Source: Leptospirillum sp.
GTDB taxonomy: Bacteria > Nitrospirota > Leptospirillia > Leptospirillales > Leptospirillaceae
DNA: 64,000 nt
Assembly: GCA_027315205.1 (NCBI GenBank)
Contig: DAHUYM010000002.1
Span: 123,692-187,691, forward strand
Direction of reading: 5' to 3'
The position numbers were made by a program, and so were the translations under genes. The notes below the pieces were generated by a model. It was given only the letters and a program-made list of their open reading frames with translations, made no database searches and was not told the origin of the DNA. Shown one piece after another: positions 8,119-16,787 of the stretch; within the stretch, counting starts at the first letter, position 1, and each line of letters begins with the position of its first letter.

Positions 8119-8170
8119 TTCAACCCGCAGTGAAAGTGAATCCCTTCGGACCGTTTCCCGGAGACTCCAG

Positions 8171-8440
8171 ATGAATATCCAGACAGCGATCGACCTGACG
8201 CACAATGCGTTGACGATGGCGATGATCCTGACCATGCCGATCCTTGTCGTGAGCCTCGTCATCGGCGTCGCGGTCAGCCTGTTCCAGGCCGTCACGCAGA
8301 TCAACGAAACCACACTCTCTTTCCTGCCCAAGGTGGCCGGAGTCGTCGGCGTTCTCCTGATCCTGATGCCATGGATGGTCCGTCAATTGATTGACTATAC
8401 GACCGACCTGTTCCGGAGGCTTCCCGGAGTCACGCAATGA
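8171..8440 (+). CDS. fliQ: Flagellar export gate protein FliQ
   Basis: The 89-residue product has two membrane helices and the family signature VVSLVIGVAVSLFQAVTQIN followed by LSFLPK, giving secure identity. FliQ packs around the FliP-FliR core of the export gate. Its stop overlaps the fliR start (ATGA), so the two are probably translationally coupled. Confidence 0.96.
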   Translation: MNIQTAIDLTHNALTMAMILTMPILVVSLVIGVAVSLFQAVTQINETTLSFLPKVAGVVGVLLILMPWMVRQLIDYTTDLFRRLPGVTQ

Positions 8441-9228
8441 ACCTGTTTCCCCTGCGTCCGGACGACGTACTCATGTTCGCCTGCATCCTGTCGAGGGTTT
8501 CGGGGCTCGTCGCAAGCATGCCCGTTCTTTCGGCCCGCGCCATACCGGTGCGGATCAAGGGGCTGCTCGCCGTGGCTCTGGCTTTTCTCCTCGAACCGGT
8601 GGCGATCCGCAACGGGACGGTCCTGCCCGGGAACTTCGCGTCCTGGATCGCGTCCCTTTTCTCGGAGTTCGCGATCGGGGTCTCCCTGGGTTTTTCGGCG
8701 TTTCTCGTATTCGCGGCGGTTTCGTTCGCCGGGGAACTGGCCGGCGTCCAGGTGGGCTTCGGGCTTGTGGATGTGATCAATCCCCTGGGGCTGGTCGAAG
8801 TCCCGCTGCTCGGCACGTTCCAGAATACCGTGGCTTTTCTGGTTTTTCTGGCATCTGGGGCCCACGAGGCCCTCATCTGGGCGCTGGGGCGCTCGTTCGA
8901 ATTGATCCCTCCCGGAGGCGGCGTGTTCGACGGGGTTTTTTACGACGGCTACCTGCGGCTCTTCGCGCGTTTTGCCCAGCTGGGACTGACCCTTGCCGCC
9001 CCGTTCCTCGTGGGAGGGCTCGTGCTGAACCTCGTCATGGGATTCCTCTCGAGGATGATGCCTCAGATGAATCTCCTGTCCATCGGTTTCCCCATCCTGG
9101 TGATCGGTGGGCTCGGACTCCTGGTCCTTTCCCTTCCATACCTGGGTTCGGTCCTGGGTCTGGCGTTCGATCGCATGGTGGGTGAGCTTCCGGGACTCAT
9201 CGAGATGTTGAGCGGCCATGGCGGATGA
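8437..9228 (+). CDS. fliR: Flagellar export gate protein FliR
   Basis: This 263-residue, highly hydrophobic protein has about six membrane segments. FliR caps the FliP ring and closes the export gate. Conserved segments seen include the ILSRVSGLVASMPVLSARAI start, FSAFLVFAAVSFAGELAGVQ and the FLSRMMPQMNLLSIGFPI loop. The start overlaps fliQ by 4 bases and the end overlaps flhB by 11 bases. Confidence 0.95.
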   Translation: MNLFPLRPDDVLMFACILSRVSGLVASMPVLSARAIPVRIKGLLAVALAFLLEPVAIRNGTVLPGNFASWIASLFSEFAIGVSLGFSAFLVFAAVSFAGELAGVQVGFGLVDVINPLGLVEVPLLGTFQNTVAFLVFLASGAHEALIWALGRSFELIPPGGGVFDGVFYDGYLRLFARFAQLGLTLAAPFLVGGLVLNLVMGFLSRMMPQMNLLSIGFPILVIGGLGLLVLSLPYLGSVLGLAFDRMVGELPGLIEMLSGHGG

Positions 9229-10309
9229 TTTCGAGCAGAAACATGAGGAACCGACTCCCAGGCGCCTGGAAAAGGCGCGGGAAGAAGGGCAGGTCGCACG
9301 GAGCCGCGAGGTCTCTTCGCTGTTTTTCCTCGTAACGGCCTTCATTTTTTTTGGAGTGTCCGGAAACCGTCTCCTTCTCGGACTCAAGCAGGAAATGTCC
9401 GGTGACTTTACCCAGGCGGCGGTCCTCAGGCTCGGGCCGGATTCGGTCAACGCGTTCGCGGCCCGCGTCCTCTGGGATTTCCTGAAGACGGGTTTCCCTC
9501 TCTGGGGCAGCTTTCTCGCGGCGGCGGTCCTCTCGTTCGTGATCCAGGGGGGGTGGGTCTGGTCGCCGAAAGCGCTGGCGCTGAAGTGGGACCGGGTCTC
9601 TCCTGCGAAGGGGTTTTCAAGGCTCTTTTCCGGCAGATCCCTAATAGAGCTCGCGAAATACACCCTGAAAGTGATCCTGGTCCTGTTCATCCTGTTCGTC
9701 TCGCTCAGGAAGGACTGGATGGCGCTGCCCCAACTCGAAGAGACGGGCGTTCACCGGTTCCTTGGCGGACTCGCCCATTTCCTGAAGGATATTCTTGTCC
9801 GTCTCGTCCCGCTGTTTCTGGTGATCGCCGTGGCCGATTTCCTGATCCAGCGCGTTCAGCTGTCCCGCTCTCTCCGGATGTCCCGGGCCGAGATCAGAGA
9901 CGAGTTCAAGGAAACGGAAGGCGACCCGCAAGTTCGCTCCCGCATCCGGACGATCCAGAGGGCGATGGCCCGGCGCCGGATGATGGCGAAAGTGAAGACG
10001 GCCACCGTCGTGGTAACCAACCCGACCCACTTTGCCGTTGCGTTGAAGTACGACATGAAAACCATGGTCGCACCTGTGGTCGTCGCAAAAGGACAGGACG
10101 AAATCGCGGCGAACATCCGTCGCGTCGCCCGGGAGGCCGGAGTTCCGGTCGTCGAGAATCCGGCTCTTGCGCGGACTTTATACGCCGCTTGTCCGGTCGA
10201 CCGGGAGATCCCGCTCGCATTCTATCAGGCGGTGGCGCAGGTGCTGTCCGTCCTGTATGACAAAAAAAACTGGGAGGAAATAAGGAATGGCGGCACCGCG
10301 TCAGGATAA
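9218..10309 (+). CDS. flhB: Flagellar export switch protein FlhB
   Basis: FlhB sets the substrate specificity of the export gate. It has four membrane helices and a cytoplasmic domain that cleaves itself at Asn-Pro. The 363-residue product begins with the typical EPTPRRLEKAREEGQVARSR and carries the autocleavage motif NPTH at residues 268-271, followed by FAVALKYD and the IPLAFYQAVAQVLSVLY end. All elements for switching in response to FliK are present. The final 23 bases overlap flhA. Confidence 0.97.
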   Translation: MADDFEQKHEEPTPRRLEKAREEGQVARSREVSSLFFLVTAFIFFGVSGNRLLLGLKQEMSGDFTQAAVLRLGPDSVNAFAARVLWDFLKTGFPLWGSFLAAAVLSFVIQGGWVWSPKALALKWDRVSPAKGFSRLFSGRSLIELAKYTLKVILVLFILFVSLRKDWMALPQLEETGVHRFLGGLAHFLKDILVRLVPLFLVIAVADFLIQRVQLSRSLRMSRAEIRDEFKETEGDPQVRSRIRTIQRAMARRRMMAKVKTATVVVTNPTHFAVALKYDMKTMVAPVVVAKGQDEIAANIRRVAREAGVPVVENPALARTLYAACPVDREIPLAFYQAVAQVLSVLYDKKNWEEIRNGGTASG

Positions 10310-12395
10310 GCAGAATATGCTTGTATCGGCCTTTCTGAACGGGCGCTCCGACTTCCTCGCCATGCTGGGGGTCGTGGGCATCCTTTTCATCATGATCGTC
10401 CCGATGCCGCCGATTCTCCTGGATCTTTTGCTGGCGGCGAACATCACGTTCTCTCTCGTTGTCCTTCTGGTGGCGATGACGACGAAGAATCTTCTGGAAT
10501 TCACCATTTTCCCGTCCATCCTCCTTCTGGCGACACTCTTCCGGCTTTCCCTGAACGTGGCCTCGACCCGGCTGATCCTGCTCCACGGACAGAACGGTAC
10601 GGGTGCGGCGGGACATGTCATCCAGTCGTTCGGCCGGTTCGTCGTGGGGGGGTCCTATGCCGTGGGCCTGGTCCTGTTCGCGATCTTCGTGGTCATCAAT
10701 TTCGTCGTCGTGACCCGAGGCGCGGGAAGAATTGCGGAGGTGGCCGCCCGGTTCACCCTGGATGCCCTTCCGGGAAAACAGATGGCCATCGATGCCGACC
10801 TGAACTCGGGATCGATCAAGGAAGAGGAGGCTCGGAAACGGCGCAAGGAGCTGACGCGGGAGTCCGAGTTCTACGGGGCCATGGACGGTGCGAGCAAGTT
10901 CGTGCGGGGGGACGCCATTGCCGCGATCCTGATCCTGTTCGTCAACATTCTGGGCGGACTGGTCATCGGTCTTGCGATCAAGGGGCTCGATCTCTCAGAA
11001 GCCGTGCGGTACTATACGCTACTGACTATCGGGGAAGGATTGGTCGCCCAGATCCCGGCCCTGATCGTTTCCGTGGCGGCCGGTATCGTGGTGACTAGGG
11101 CTGGTTCGGGAACCGATCTCGGCACGGAGTTCCGTGAACAGGTTCTGACCCGTTCACGGGCCTTGGGGGGAGCGTCGGGGATCCTTCTCCTGCTTTCGGT
11201 CGTCCCCGGTTTGCCGCACCTGTCCTTCCTTCTTTTGGGGGGACTGACCGGGGCCCTGGCCTGGTCCCGGTCGTCGTCCGTCCGGAAGATGAATCTGAAG
11301 ACGGAGGAAGCGGAAAAATCCGCGCCTCCCGCGCCCGAAAACGTGGAAACGTTCCTGACCCTGGACTTGCTCGAGCTCAATGTCGGATACGGGCTCGTGG
11401 GCCTGGTCGAAGGCCAGAACGGCGGGGACCTGACCGACAGGATACGGGGGATTCGCCGGCAGTTGGCTCAGGAACTCGGAATCATTGTCCCGCCGATCCA
11501 TATCCGGGACAATCTTCAGTTCAAGCCCGACGAATACGTCATTTTGCTGAAGGGGAACCCGATCGGACGCTGGGAACTGAAACCCGATTCACTCCTCGCC
11601 ATGAACGCCGGAAGCGACGCTCACCAAGTTGACGGTATCGCCGTCAAGGAGCCGACATTCGGCCTTCCCGCGGTCTGGATCACACCCGACTCCCGCGAGG
11701 ACGCGGAGTCAAAAGGCTTCACGGTGGTCGACCCCTTGACCGTCATGGCCACCCATCTGTCGGAACTCATCCGGGCCCATGCCGCGGAACTGGTCGGGAG
11801 GCAGGAAGCCCAGAGGCTTCTCGATGCGCTGGGCCGGGAGTATCCGAAACTTGTCGAAGACCTGGTTCCGGGACAGCTCAGCCCGGGCATCCTGGTCTCC
11901 GTTCTGCACGCCCTTCTTTCCGAAAGGGTTTCCATCCGGGACATGCGGACGATCCTCGAATCGTTGTCCGAACAGGTCGCCACCGGGAAGGACCCGAAAG
12001 ACGTCAACGGATTGTCGGAAGGCGTCCGGCAGGCGTTGGGACGATCGATCGTCAGCCCTTACTTGTCCGGCAGGAACCGCGCTCTTTCGATCATCAATTT
12101 CGACCGGAACTGGGAGGAAGTGTTCCTCAAGCAGGTATCCCACACGACGCCGGGTAATCCGATCGTGCTGGATCCCTCCCTGGCTCAAAAATTGCTGACA
12201 AGTCTTGGAAAAGTCATCGAGAATCAGGGGCTTCGCGGCATCCAGGCGGTATTGATGGTGTCCCCGCAGGCACGGCTCGGACTCAAACGGCTGTTGGAGC
12301 GATATTTTCCGTCTCTGGCGGTGGTGTCGCCGATGGAAGTGCCGTCGGATATACCCATCGTTTCGGCGGATGTGATCCGCTTCCAGGAGGGTTGA
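10287..12395 (+). CDS. flhA: Flagellar export gate protein FlhA
   Basis: FlhA forms the nonameric export gate that uses the proton motive force and docks chaperone-substrate complexes. The 702-residue product has about eight N-terminal membrane helices. The conserved FHIPEP-type region includes LFRLSLNVASTRLILLHG, LDALPGKQMAIDADLNSG and FVRGDAIAAILILFVNILGG. The large cytoplasmic domain runs from about residue 350. The length matches the family. The ATG at 10287 lies in the flhB end with GGAGGAAATAAGGA upstream. Confidence 0.97.
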   Translation: MAAPRQDKQNMLVSAFLNGRSDFLAMLGVVGILFIMIVPMPPILLDLLLAANITFSLVVLLVAMTTKNLLEFTIFPSILLLATLFRLSLNVASTRLILLHGQNGTGAAGHVIQSFGRFVVGGSYAVGLVLFAIFVVINFVVVTRGAGRIAEVAARFTLDALPGKQMAIDADLNSGSIKEEEARKRRKELTRESEFYGAMDGASKFVRGDAIAAILILFVNILGGLVIGLAIKGLDLSEAVRYYTLLTIGEGLVAQIPALIVSVAAGIVVTRAGSGTDLGTEFREQVLTRSRALGGASGILLLLSVVPGLPHLSFLLLGGLTGALAWSRSSSVRKMNLKTEEAEKSAPPAPENVETFLTLDLLELNVGYGLVGLVEGQNGGDLTDRIRGIRRQLAQELGIIVPPIHIRDNLQFKPDEYVILLKGNPIGRWELKPDSLLAMNAGSDAHQVDGIAVKEPTFGLPAVWITPDSREDAESKGFTVVDPLTVMATHLSELIRAHAAELVGRQEAQRLLDALGREYPKLVEDLVPGQLSPGILVSVLHALLSERVSIRDMRTILESLSEQVATGKDPKDVNGLSEGVRQALGRSIVSPYLSGRNRALSIINFDRNWEEVFLKQVSHTTPGNPIVLDPSLAQKLLTSLGKVIENQGLRGIQAVLMVSPQARLGLKRLLERYFPSLAVVSPMEVPSDIPIVSADVIRFQEG

Positions 12396-12398
12396 TCT

Positions 12399-13604
12399 AT
12401 GGTCATCCGGACATTCGAGGGACAGGACATGAACGAGGCCCTGAAAAAGGTCAAGCAGGAGCTGGGCTCGGATGCGGTCATCCTGGGATCCCGTACCCGG
12501 CGTCCCCAGGCCGGGCGACAGGAGAACGTCGTCGTTACCGCGGGACTTCCCGGCATCGATCCCCCCTGGGTGCAGGACCCCGGATTCCAGACGGGATCCG
12601 GCCGGCCGGAAAACTCCATGTGGCCTGGGGACGCGTCCCTCCTTCGTCAGGAACTGGATTCCCTCCGGGAAACGGTCCTCCAGTTCGAGCGCGATTGGGG
12701 ACCGCGAACCCGGGAATCCGTTCTCGAACTGGTCCGCCATGTCGAGTCCCTGGGATCGGGAGTCTTTTCCGGGGAACCTGCTCACGGGGTTTCGGATGAA
12801 CCGTCTCCGGCGGAAAAACTTCTGTGCGGAGCGGGCATTGACGCCGAATCTGTAAAATCGCTCGTCGAGGGTCTCCGGGCGCTCTCCTATTCGCCATCCG
12901 ACCTCGAGGACGCGTCCCGTGTCCACTCCCTTCTCCAGTTCCTGATCGCAAGAAATATCCGGGTGGGGGGGTCGTTCCTCGAAAAAGCGAAGGACACGGT
13001 TCCCTTCGTCTGTCTTTTCACCGGGCCTACAGGAGTCGGAAAGACGACGACCGTCGCGAAGCTTGCGGCCGGTTTCACGCTGAAGCACAAGAAAAAGGTC
13101 CGTCTCGTCAATCTGGACACTTTCCGGATCGGAGCCCTCGAACAGCTCAAGATTTATGGGGACCTTATGGGATTGCCCGTCGAGGTCGCCTCGACGCCGG
13201 AGAGGTTCATCGCCCAGGTCACCGAGGCCTGCGACCGGAAATCGGACGACATTCTCCTCGTGGACACCGCCGGCCTTTCGTTTGGCGACATCGGAAAACT
13301 CCGTCCGTTCGTCGATGCCCTGAGCGGTGCCGGGAGCGCCGTGATCCACGTGTCCCTGGTTCTCGCGGCGTCGGCCAAGACCGAGGATCTGACCGGGGCC
13401 GTCGAGCGCTTCAGGAGCCTGACCCCCGGATCCCTGATCCTGACCAAGGTGGACGAGACGTCGGGTCTCGGATCCCTCTACCCGTTCCTTTCCCGCTCGA
13501 CGCTTCCCGTCTCTTATGTTACAACCGGTCAGAAGGTACCGGACGACATCGAAGTCGCCCATGCGGGAAAACTGTCTCAATGGATCCTCGGGGGGTTTCG
13601 GTAA
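12399..13604 (+). CDS. flhF: Flagellar placement GTPase FlhF
   Basis: FlhF is an SRP-family GTPase that sets where, and helps set how many, flagella form, usually at the pole. The 401-residue product has a B domain (about 1-120), an N domain and a G domain with P-loop GPTGVGKTT at about 209-217, LVNLDTFRIGALEQL, the DTAG motif (VDTAGLS) and the TKVDE guanine-specificity motif. Its partner flhG follows with no gap, and the pair suggests a defined polar flagellum. Confidence 0.95.
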   Translation: MVIRTFEGQDMNEALKKVKQELGSDAVILGSRTRRPQAGRQENVVVTAGLPGIDPPWVQDPGFQTGSGRPENSMWPGDASLLRQELDSLRETVLQFERDWGPRTRESVLELVRHVESLGSGVFSGEPAHGVSDEPSPAEKLLCGAGIDAESVKSLVEGLRALSYSPSDLEDASRVHSLLQFLIARNIRVGGSFLEKAKDTVPFVCLFTGPTGVGKTTTVAKLAAGFTLKHKKKVRLVNLDTFRIGALEQLKIYGDLMGLPVEVASTPERFIAQVTEACDRKSDDILLVDTAGLSFGDIGKLRPFVDALSGAGSAVIHVSLVLAASAKTEDLTGAVERFRSLTPGSLILTKVDETSGLGSLYPFLSRSTLPVSYVTTGQKVPDDIEVAHAGKLSQWILGGFR

Positions 13605-14513
13605 ATGGCGGATCAAGCGGAAGGGCTTCGGAACAGGCAGGATCGACAAGGGCAAGACGACCCCGAAACGTCGACCCCGAGGGTCGTTTCGATCACGAGC
13701 GGAAAGGGAGGGGTCGGAAAAACGAACGTGACCGCGAACCTTGCGTTCGTCCTCTCGGAAACCTTCGGGAAAAAAGTCCTGGTGTTCGATGCCGATCTCG
13801 GACTGGGAAACATGGACGTACTCTTCAACCTTCGTCCCAGGTGGACGCTTCGGGATTTCATACTGGAAGACCGCCCGCTCTCGGACGTCCTCGTCCCCGG
13901 GCCTGCCGGGATACGGATACTGCCGGCCGCTTCGGGGGTCGAAGAGCTGACAGCCCTGACTCCGCAACAGAACCTTAAGCTCATCTCGGCGTTCGACCAC
14001 CTGTCGGAGGACATCGACGTCCTTCTCATTGACACGGGGGCGGGGATCTCGGAAAATGTGCTGACATTCAACCTGGCCAGTCAGGAGACCCTTATTGTCG
14101 TGACCCCCGAACCGACCAGCCGCACTGACGCATTCGCCCTGATGAAAGTGTTGAACCGTCGTCAATCGGGAAAACCCCTTCTTTTTCTGGCGAACATGGT
14201 CCGTGACCGGCGGGAGGGACTCGAGCTTTTCGATCTCGTGTCCCGAGTGGCCGACCGTTTCCTTCCCGACCTGAATTTGTCGTTCGCCGGCTACCTTCCG
14301 CAGGATCCATCCGTTACCCAGGCCGTACGCAATCAGAAAGCTCTTTCGGAAATGTTGCCCGGAGCCCCTTTTTCCGTTGCGGTTCGCCAGTTGGCCCGCG
14401 ATCTGCTCTCGAGACCCCCGAGGGAAGGCATCCGTTCCGGGATCGGACTTCTCATGAAACGTCTTCTATCCCCCCGGCAGGACGGACGCCCGGGGCTTTC
14501 GGAAGATGCATAG
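13605..14513 (+). CDS. flhG: MinD-like flagellar number regulator FlhG
   Basis: The 302-residue ParA/MinD-type ATPase has the deviant Walker A motif KGGVGKT (residues 34-40), VFDADLGLGNMDVLF and a Walker B-like VLLIDTGAGI. FlhG (FleN/YlxH) limits flagellar number by acting on FlhF. The C-terminus is not clearly a MinD membrane-targeting helix. The ATG immediately follows the flhF stop. Confidence 0.93.
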   Translation: MADQAEGLRNRQDRQGQDDPETSTPRVVSITSGKGGVGKTNVTANLAFVLSETFGKKVLVFDADLGLGNMDVLFNLRPRWTLRDFILEDRPLSDVLVPGPAGIRILPAASGVEELTALTPQQNLKLISAFDHLSEDIDVLLIDTGAGISENVLTFNLASQETLIVVTPEPTSRTDAFALMKVLNRRQSGKPLLFLANMVRDRREGLELFDLVSRVADRFLPDLNLSFAGYLPQDPSVTQAVRNQKALSEMLPGAPFSVAVRQLARDLLSRPPREGIRSGIGLLMKRLLSPRQDGRPGLSEDA

Positions 14514-14551
14514 GACAACCATCGCATACGGTCTATCCAGATTGAGGGTCC

Positions 14552-15298
14552 ATGGATCTTGATGACGCATCGCTGAAGGAGTTTGCCGTCACGGTCAAAT
14601 ACTACGCCCTTCGGTACGCCCATCGCCTGCCGCCGGAACTGGACGTCGACGATCTCGTCAGCGTAGGCATGACCGGGCTCCTGGACGCCGCCCGCCGGTT
14701 CGATCCCTCTCGCGGCATCAAGTTCAAGACGATGGCCGAGCACCGGATCCGGGGGGCCATGCTCGACGAAATCCGGTCGGTGGACTGGACTCCGCGTTCG
14801 GTTCGCGACAAGGCGTCGCAGTTCAATCAGGTCCGGGACGAGCTTCTCGGCCGCCTCCAACGGGAGCCGACCGACGAGGAAATTCGCGCCGGGCTGGGGC
14901 TCGACGAAGAGGCGTACAGGAAACTCTCGCGGGAGATCGAGCCCCATCTGGTTTTCTCGCTCGAGGACCTGATGGATATCGAGGACGGAGAGGGGCCGAC
15001 GCTGATGGACCGCGTCGCTTCGGGATCGGAAACCGATCCCCTGGAAACCCTTCTCCGGAAGGAAGTCACGGATTCCCTGACCGAAGCGATCGACCAGCTT
15101 CCGGAAAAACAGCGGCTCGTCCTCTCGCTCTATTACTACGACGAGCTGACGATGAAAGAGGTGGCCCAGGTTCTGGGGGTCAGCGAATCCAGGGTGTCGC
15201 AGATCCATACCCAGGCGATCCTCGCGCTCAAGAAAACCCTCCTTGTTCTCCGGGATGCTTTCGAGCCTCCCAAAGGTTCTCCCTCCGTTGATCCCTGA
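14552..15298 (+). CDS. fliA: Flagellar sigma factor FliA (sigma-28)
   Basis: The 248-residue product has sigma region 2 (DVDDLVSVGMTGLLDAARRF, then GIKFKTMAEHRIRGAMLDEI), a short region 3, and region 4 with the helix-turn-helix TMKEVAQVLGVSESRVSQIH. This is the layout of FliA/SigD, which transcribes late flagellar and chemotaxis genes once the anti-sigma factor FlgM is exported. flgM is not in the window. No convincing sigma-28 promoter was found ahead of the che or mot genes here. Confidence 0.95.
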   Translation: MDLDDASLKEFAVTVKYYALRYAHRLPPELDVDDLVSVGMTGLLDAARRFDPSRGIKFKTMAEHRIRGAMLDEIRSVDWTPRSVRDKASQFNQVRDELLGRLQREPTDEEIRAGLGLDEEAYRKLSREIEPHLVFSLEDLMDIEDGEGPTLMDRVASGSETDPLETLLRKEVTDSLTEAIDQLPEKQRLVLSLYYYDELTMKEVAQVLGVSESRVSQIHTQAILALKKTLLVLRDAFEPPKGSPSVDP

Positions 15299-15359
15299 AT
15301 GGAGAACGCGTTGACAAAAACAGAGAAGGCCGCTTCCCTGGCCGATTTTCCGTTCCGAT

Positions 15360-16184
15360 GTGAATAAAGTGTCCGCATCCCCGTTCCCGCACAGGCTTTC
15401 CCGCATTCTCTCCGAACATACCGGGATCTATCACGGGGAGGAGCGGCAATACCTTCTCGAAAGCCGCCTGTTTCCCCTCATCCGGAATTTTGGCCTGCCG
15501 TCCCTCGAATCCCTGGCGACCCTCCTCGAACGTACGCCCTCCGACGCCTCTCCCTGGCCGGAAGTGTTCGACGCGGTCACGACGGGGGAAAGCTTTTTCT
15601 TTAGGGACCTGCCCGGCATCAATCTCCTTTTCAATACCGTCATCCCGGAGCTTGGACAAACGGGGCGGACCGTCACGTTTCTGTCGGCGGGCTGTTCTTC
15701 AGGAGAAGAGGTCTACACCCTCGCCATTTTGCGGGAGCGGGCAAAGCTGTCCCAGCCGGTCGAGATCGACGGTACCGATCTTTCGTTCCGGAACATCGAA
15801 CTGTCCCGCAAGGGGCTCTATTCGGAACGTTCCCTTCGATTCGTCGACGTGCGGTCGAGGCTCGCTTATTTCGAGCCGGAGGAAAATGCGTTCCGGATCC
15901 GGGAGTCCGTCCGTCAGGGCGTACGTTTCCGCCAGGGCAATCTCCTCTCCCTGGACCGGGACGTCCCTCCGGAATTCTACGACGCGATCGTCTGCCGGAA
16001 TGTCGTCATTTACTTTTCGACAGAAGCGAGAAAAAGAGTCATCAAGAATTTTTATCTGAGCCTGAAAAGGGGAGGGGTCCTTATCTTGGGCTCGGGAGAG
16101 ATCCTTCCGGAGAGCGACGAGTTTCAGTTCGTTTCCGAAGTGCACGGCTCGGTCTTTCTCTACCGGAAGGACGGAAAATCCTAG
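15360..16184 (+). CDS. cheR: Chemotaxis protein methyltransferase CheR
   Basis: CheR methylates glutamates of chemoreceptors using S-adenosylmethionine. The 274-residue product has the small N-terminal helical domain and the SAM-binding fold (VTFLSAGCSSGEEVYTLAIL, then IDGTDLSFRNIELSRKGLY, then YDAIVCRNVVIYF). The GTG at 15360 has no clear Shine-Dalgarno sequence; a GTG at 15369 is an alternative. It opens the chemotaxis block, 61 bases after fliA. Confidence 0.93.
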   Translation: MNKVSASPFPHRLSRILSEHTGIYHGEERQYLLESRLFPLIRNFGLPSLESLATLLERTPSDASPWPEVFDAVTTGESFFFRDLPGINLLFNTVIPELGQTGRTVTFLSAGCSSGEEVYTLAILRERAKLSQPVEIDGTDLSFRNIELSRKGLYSERSLRFVDVRSRLAYFEPEENAFRIRESVRQGVRFRQGNLLSLDRDVPPEFYDAIVCRNVVIYFSTEARKRVIKNFYLSLKRGGVLILGSGEILPESDEFQFVSEVHGSVFLYRKDGKS

Positions 16185-16211
16185 AGAATGTTTTTTTATG
16201 GACTGTCTTTT

Positions 16212-16225
16212 GGTAGAGTAAAAGC
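16212..16225 (+). promoter_or_regulatory. Weak sigma-54-like element upstream of cheY
   Basis: TTGG, ten bases, then GC has the right spacing, but the -12 side reads AAGC and not TTGC. The 193-base gap before cheY is the largest in the chemotaxis block and may hold a promoter. No sigma-28 consensus is visible there. Confidence 0.25.
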
Positions 16226-16377
16226 CACAATCCCAAAACATCATGGACTTTTTCCTTACGGGTTTCAGGGGGGGTGCCCTGTTCCCGGGAGAAAAAAATT
16301 CCGATAAGGAAGTTCAGGACGACGAAGTCCGTCAGGGTCCTTCGGGCCCATTTGGCTGTCGAAGGGGAGGTTTGATA

Positions 16378-16758
16378 GTGGATTTCAATATGCGGGTTCT
16401 CGTCGTCGATGATTTCTCGACGATGCGAAGGATCGTCAAGAACACGCTGCGCCAGATCGGCTTCACCAACATCGAGGAAGCCGAAGACGGCCAGAAGGCA
16501 TACGACCGCCTGGCGTCCGAGAAATTCGATTTTGTTGTCAGCGACTGGAACATGCCGAACATGACGGGAATCGATCTTCTCCGCAAGGTCCGGGCCACGC
16601 CCCAGCTCAAGCATCTTCCATTTTTGATGGTGACGGCGGAGGCGAAGCAGGAAAATGTCGTCGAAGCGATCAAGGCCGGAGTGTCCAACTATATCGTCAA
16701 GCCATTCACGGTTGCCACGTTGCAGGAAAAAGTCGCCAAGATCTTCAAGGAGCGATAG
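16378..16758 (+). CDS. cheY: Chemotaxis response regulator CheY
   Basis: This single receiver domain of 127 residues has the acidic pair D11-D12, the phospho-acceptor D56 (VSDWNMPNMTG), the switch Thr in MVTAEA and the conserved Lys in VKPF. Phospho-CheY binds the motor switch to change rotation. The GTG at 16378 has GGGGAGG upstream; an ATG four codons later is also possible. No dedicated phosphatase (CheZ, CheC, CheX) is seen nearby. Confidence 0.95.
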   Translation: MDFNMRVLVVDDFSTMRRIVKNTLRQIGFTNIEEAEDGQKAYDRLASEKFDFVVSDWNMPNMTGIDLLRKVRATPQLKHLPFLMVTAEAKQENVVEAIKAGVSNYIVKPFTVATLQEKVAKIFKER

Positions 16759-16787
16759 AGTTCTGCCGATCTCGGCGGGAGAGATGT

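Noticed and set aside
11709..14165. Open frame of 818 codons on the minus strand
   Set aside because: It is antisense to flhA, flhF and flhG, whose protein motifs are clear; it has no recognisable domain and reflects low stop frequency in GC-rich DNA.
16300..16330. Sigma-28 (FliA) promoter before cheY
   Set aside because: CCGATAA resembles the -10 half, but the -35 half at the proper distance does not match TAAAGTTT.
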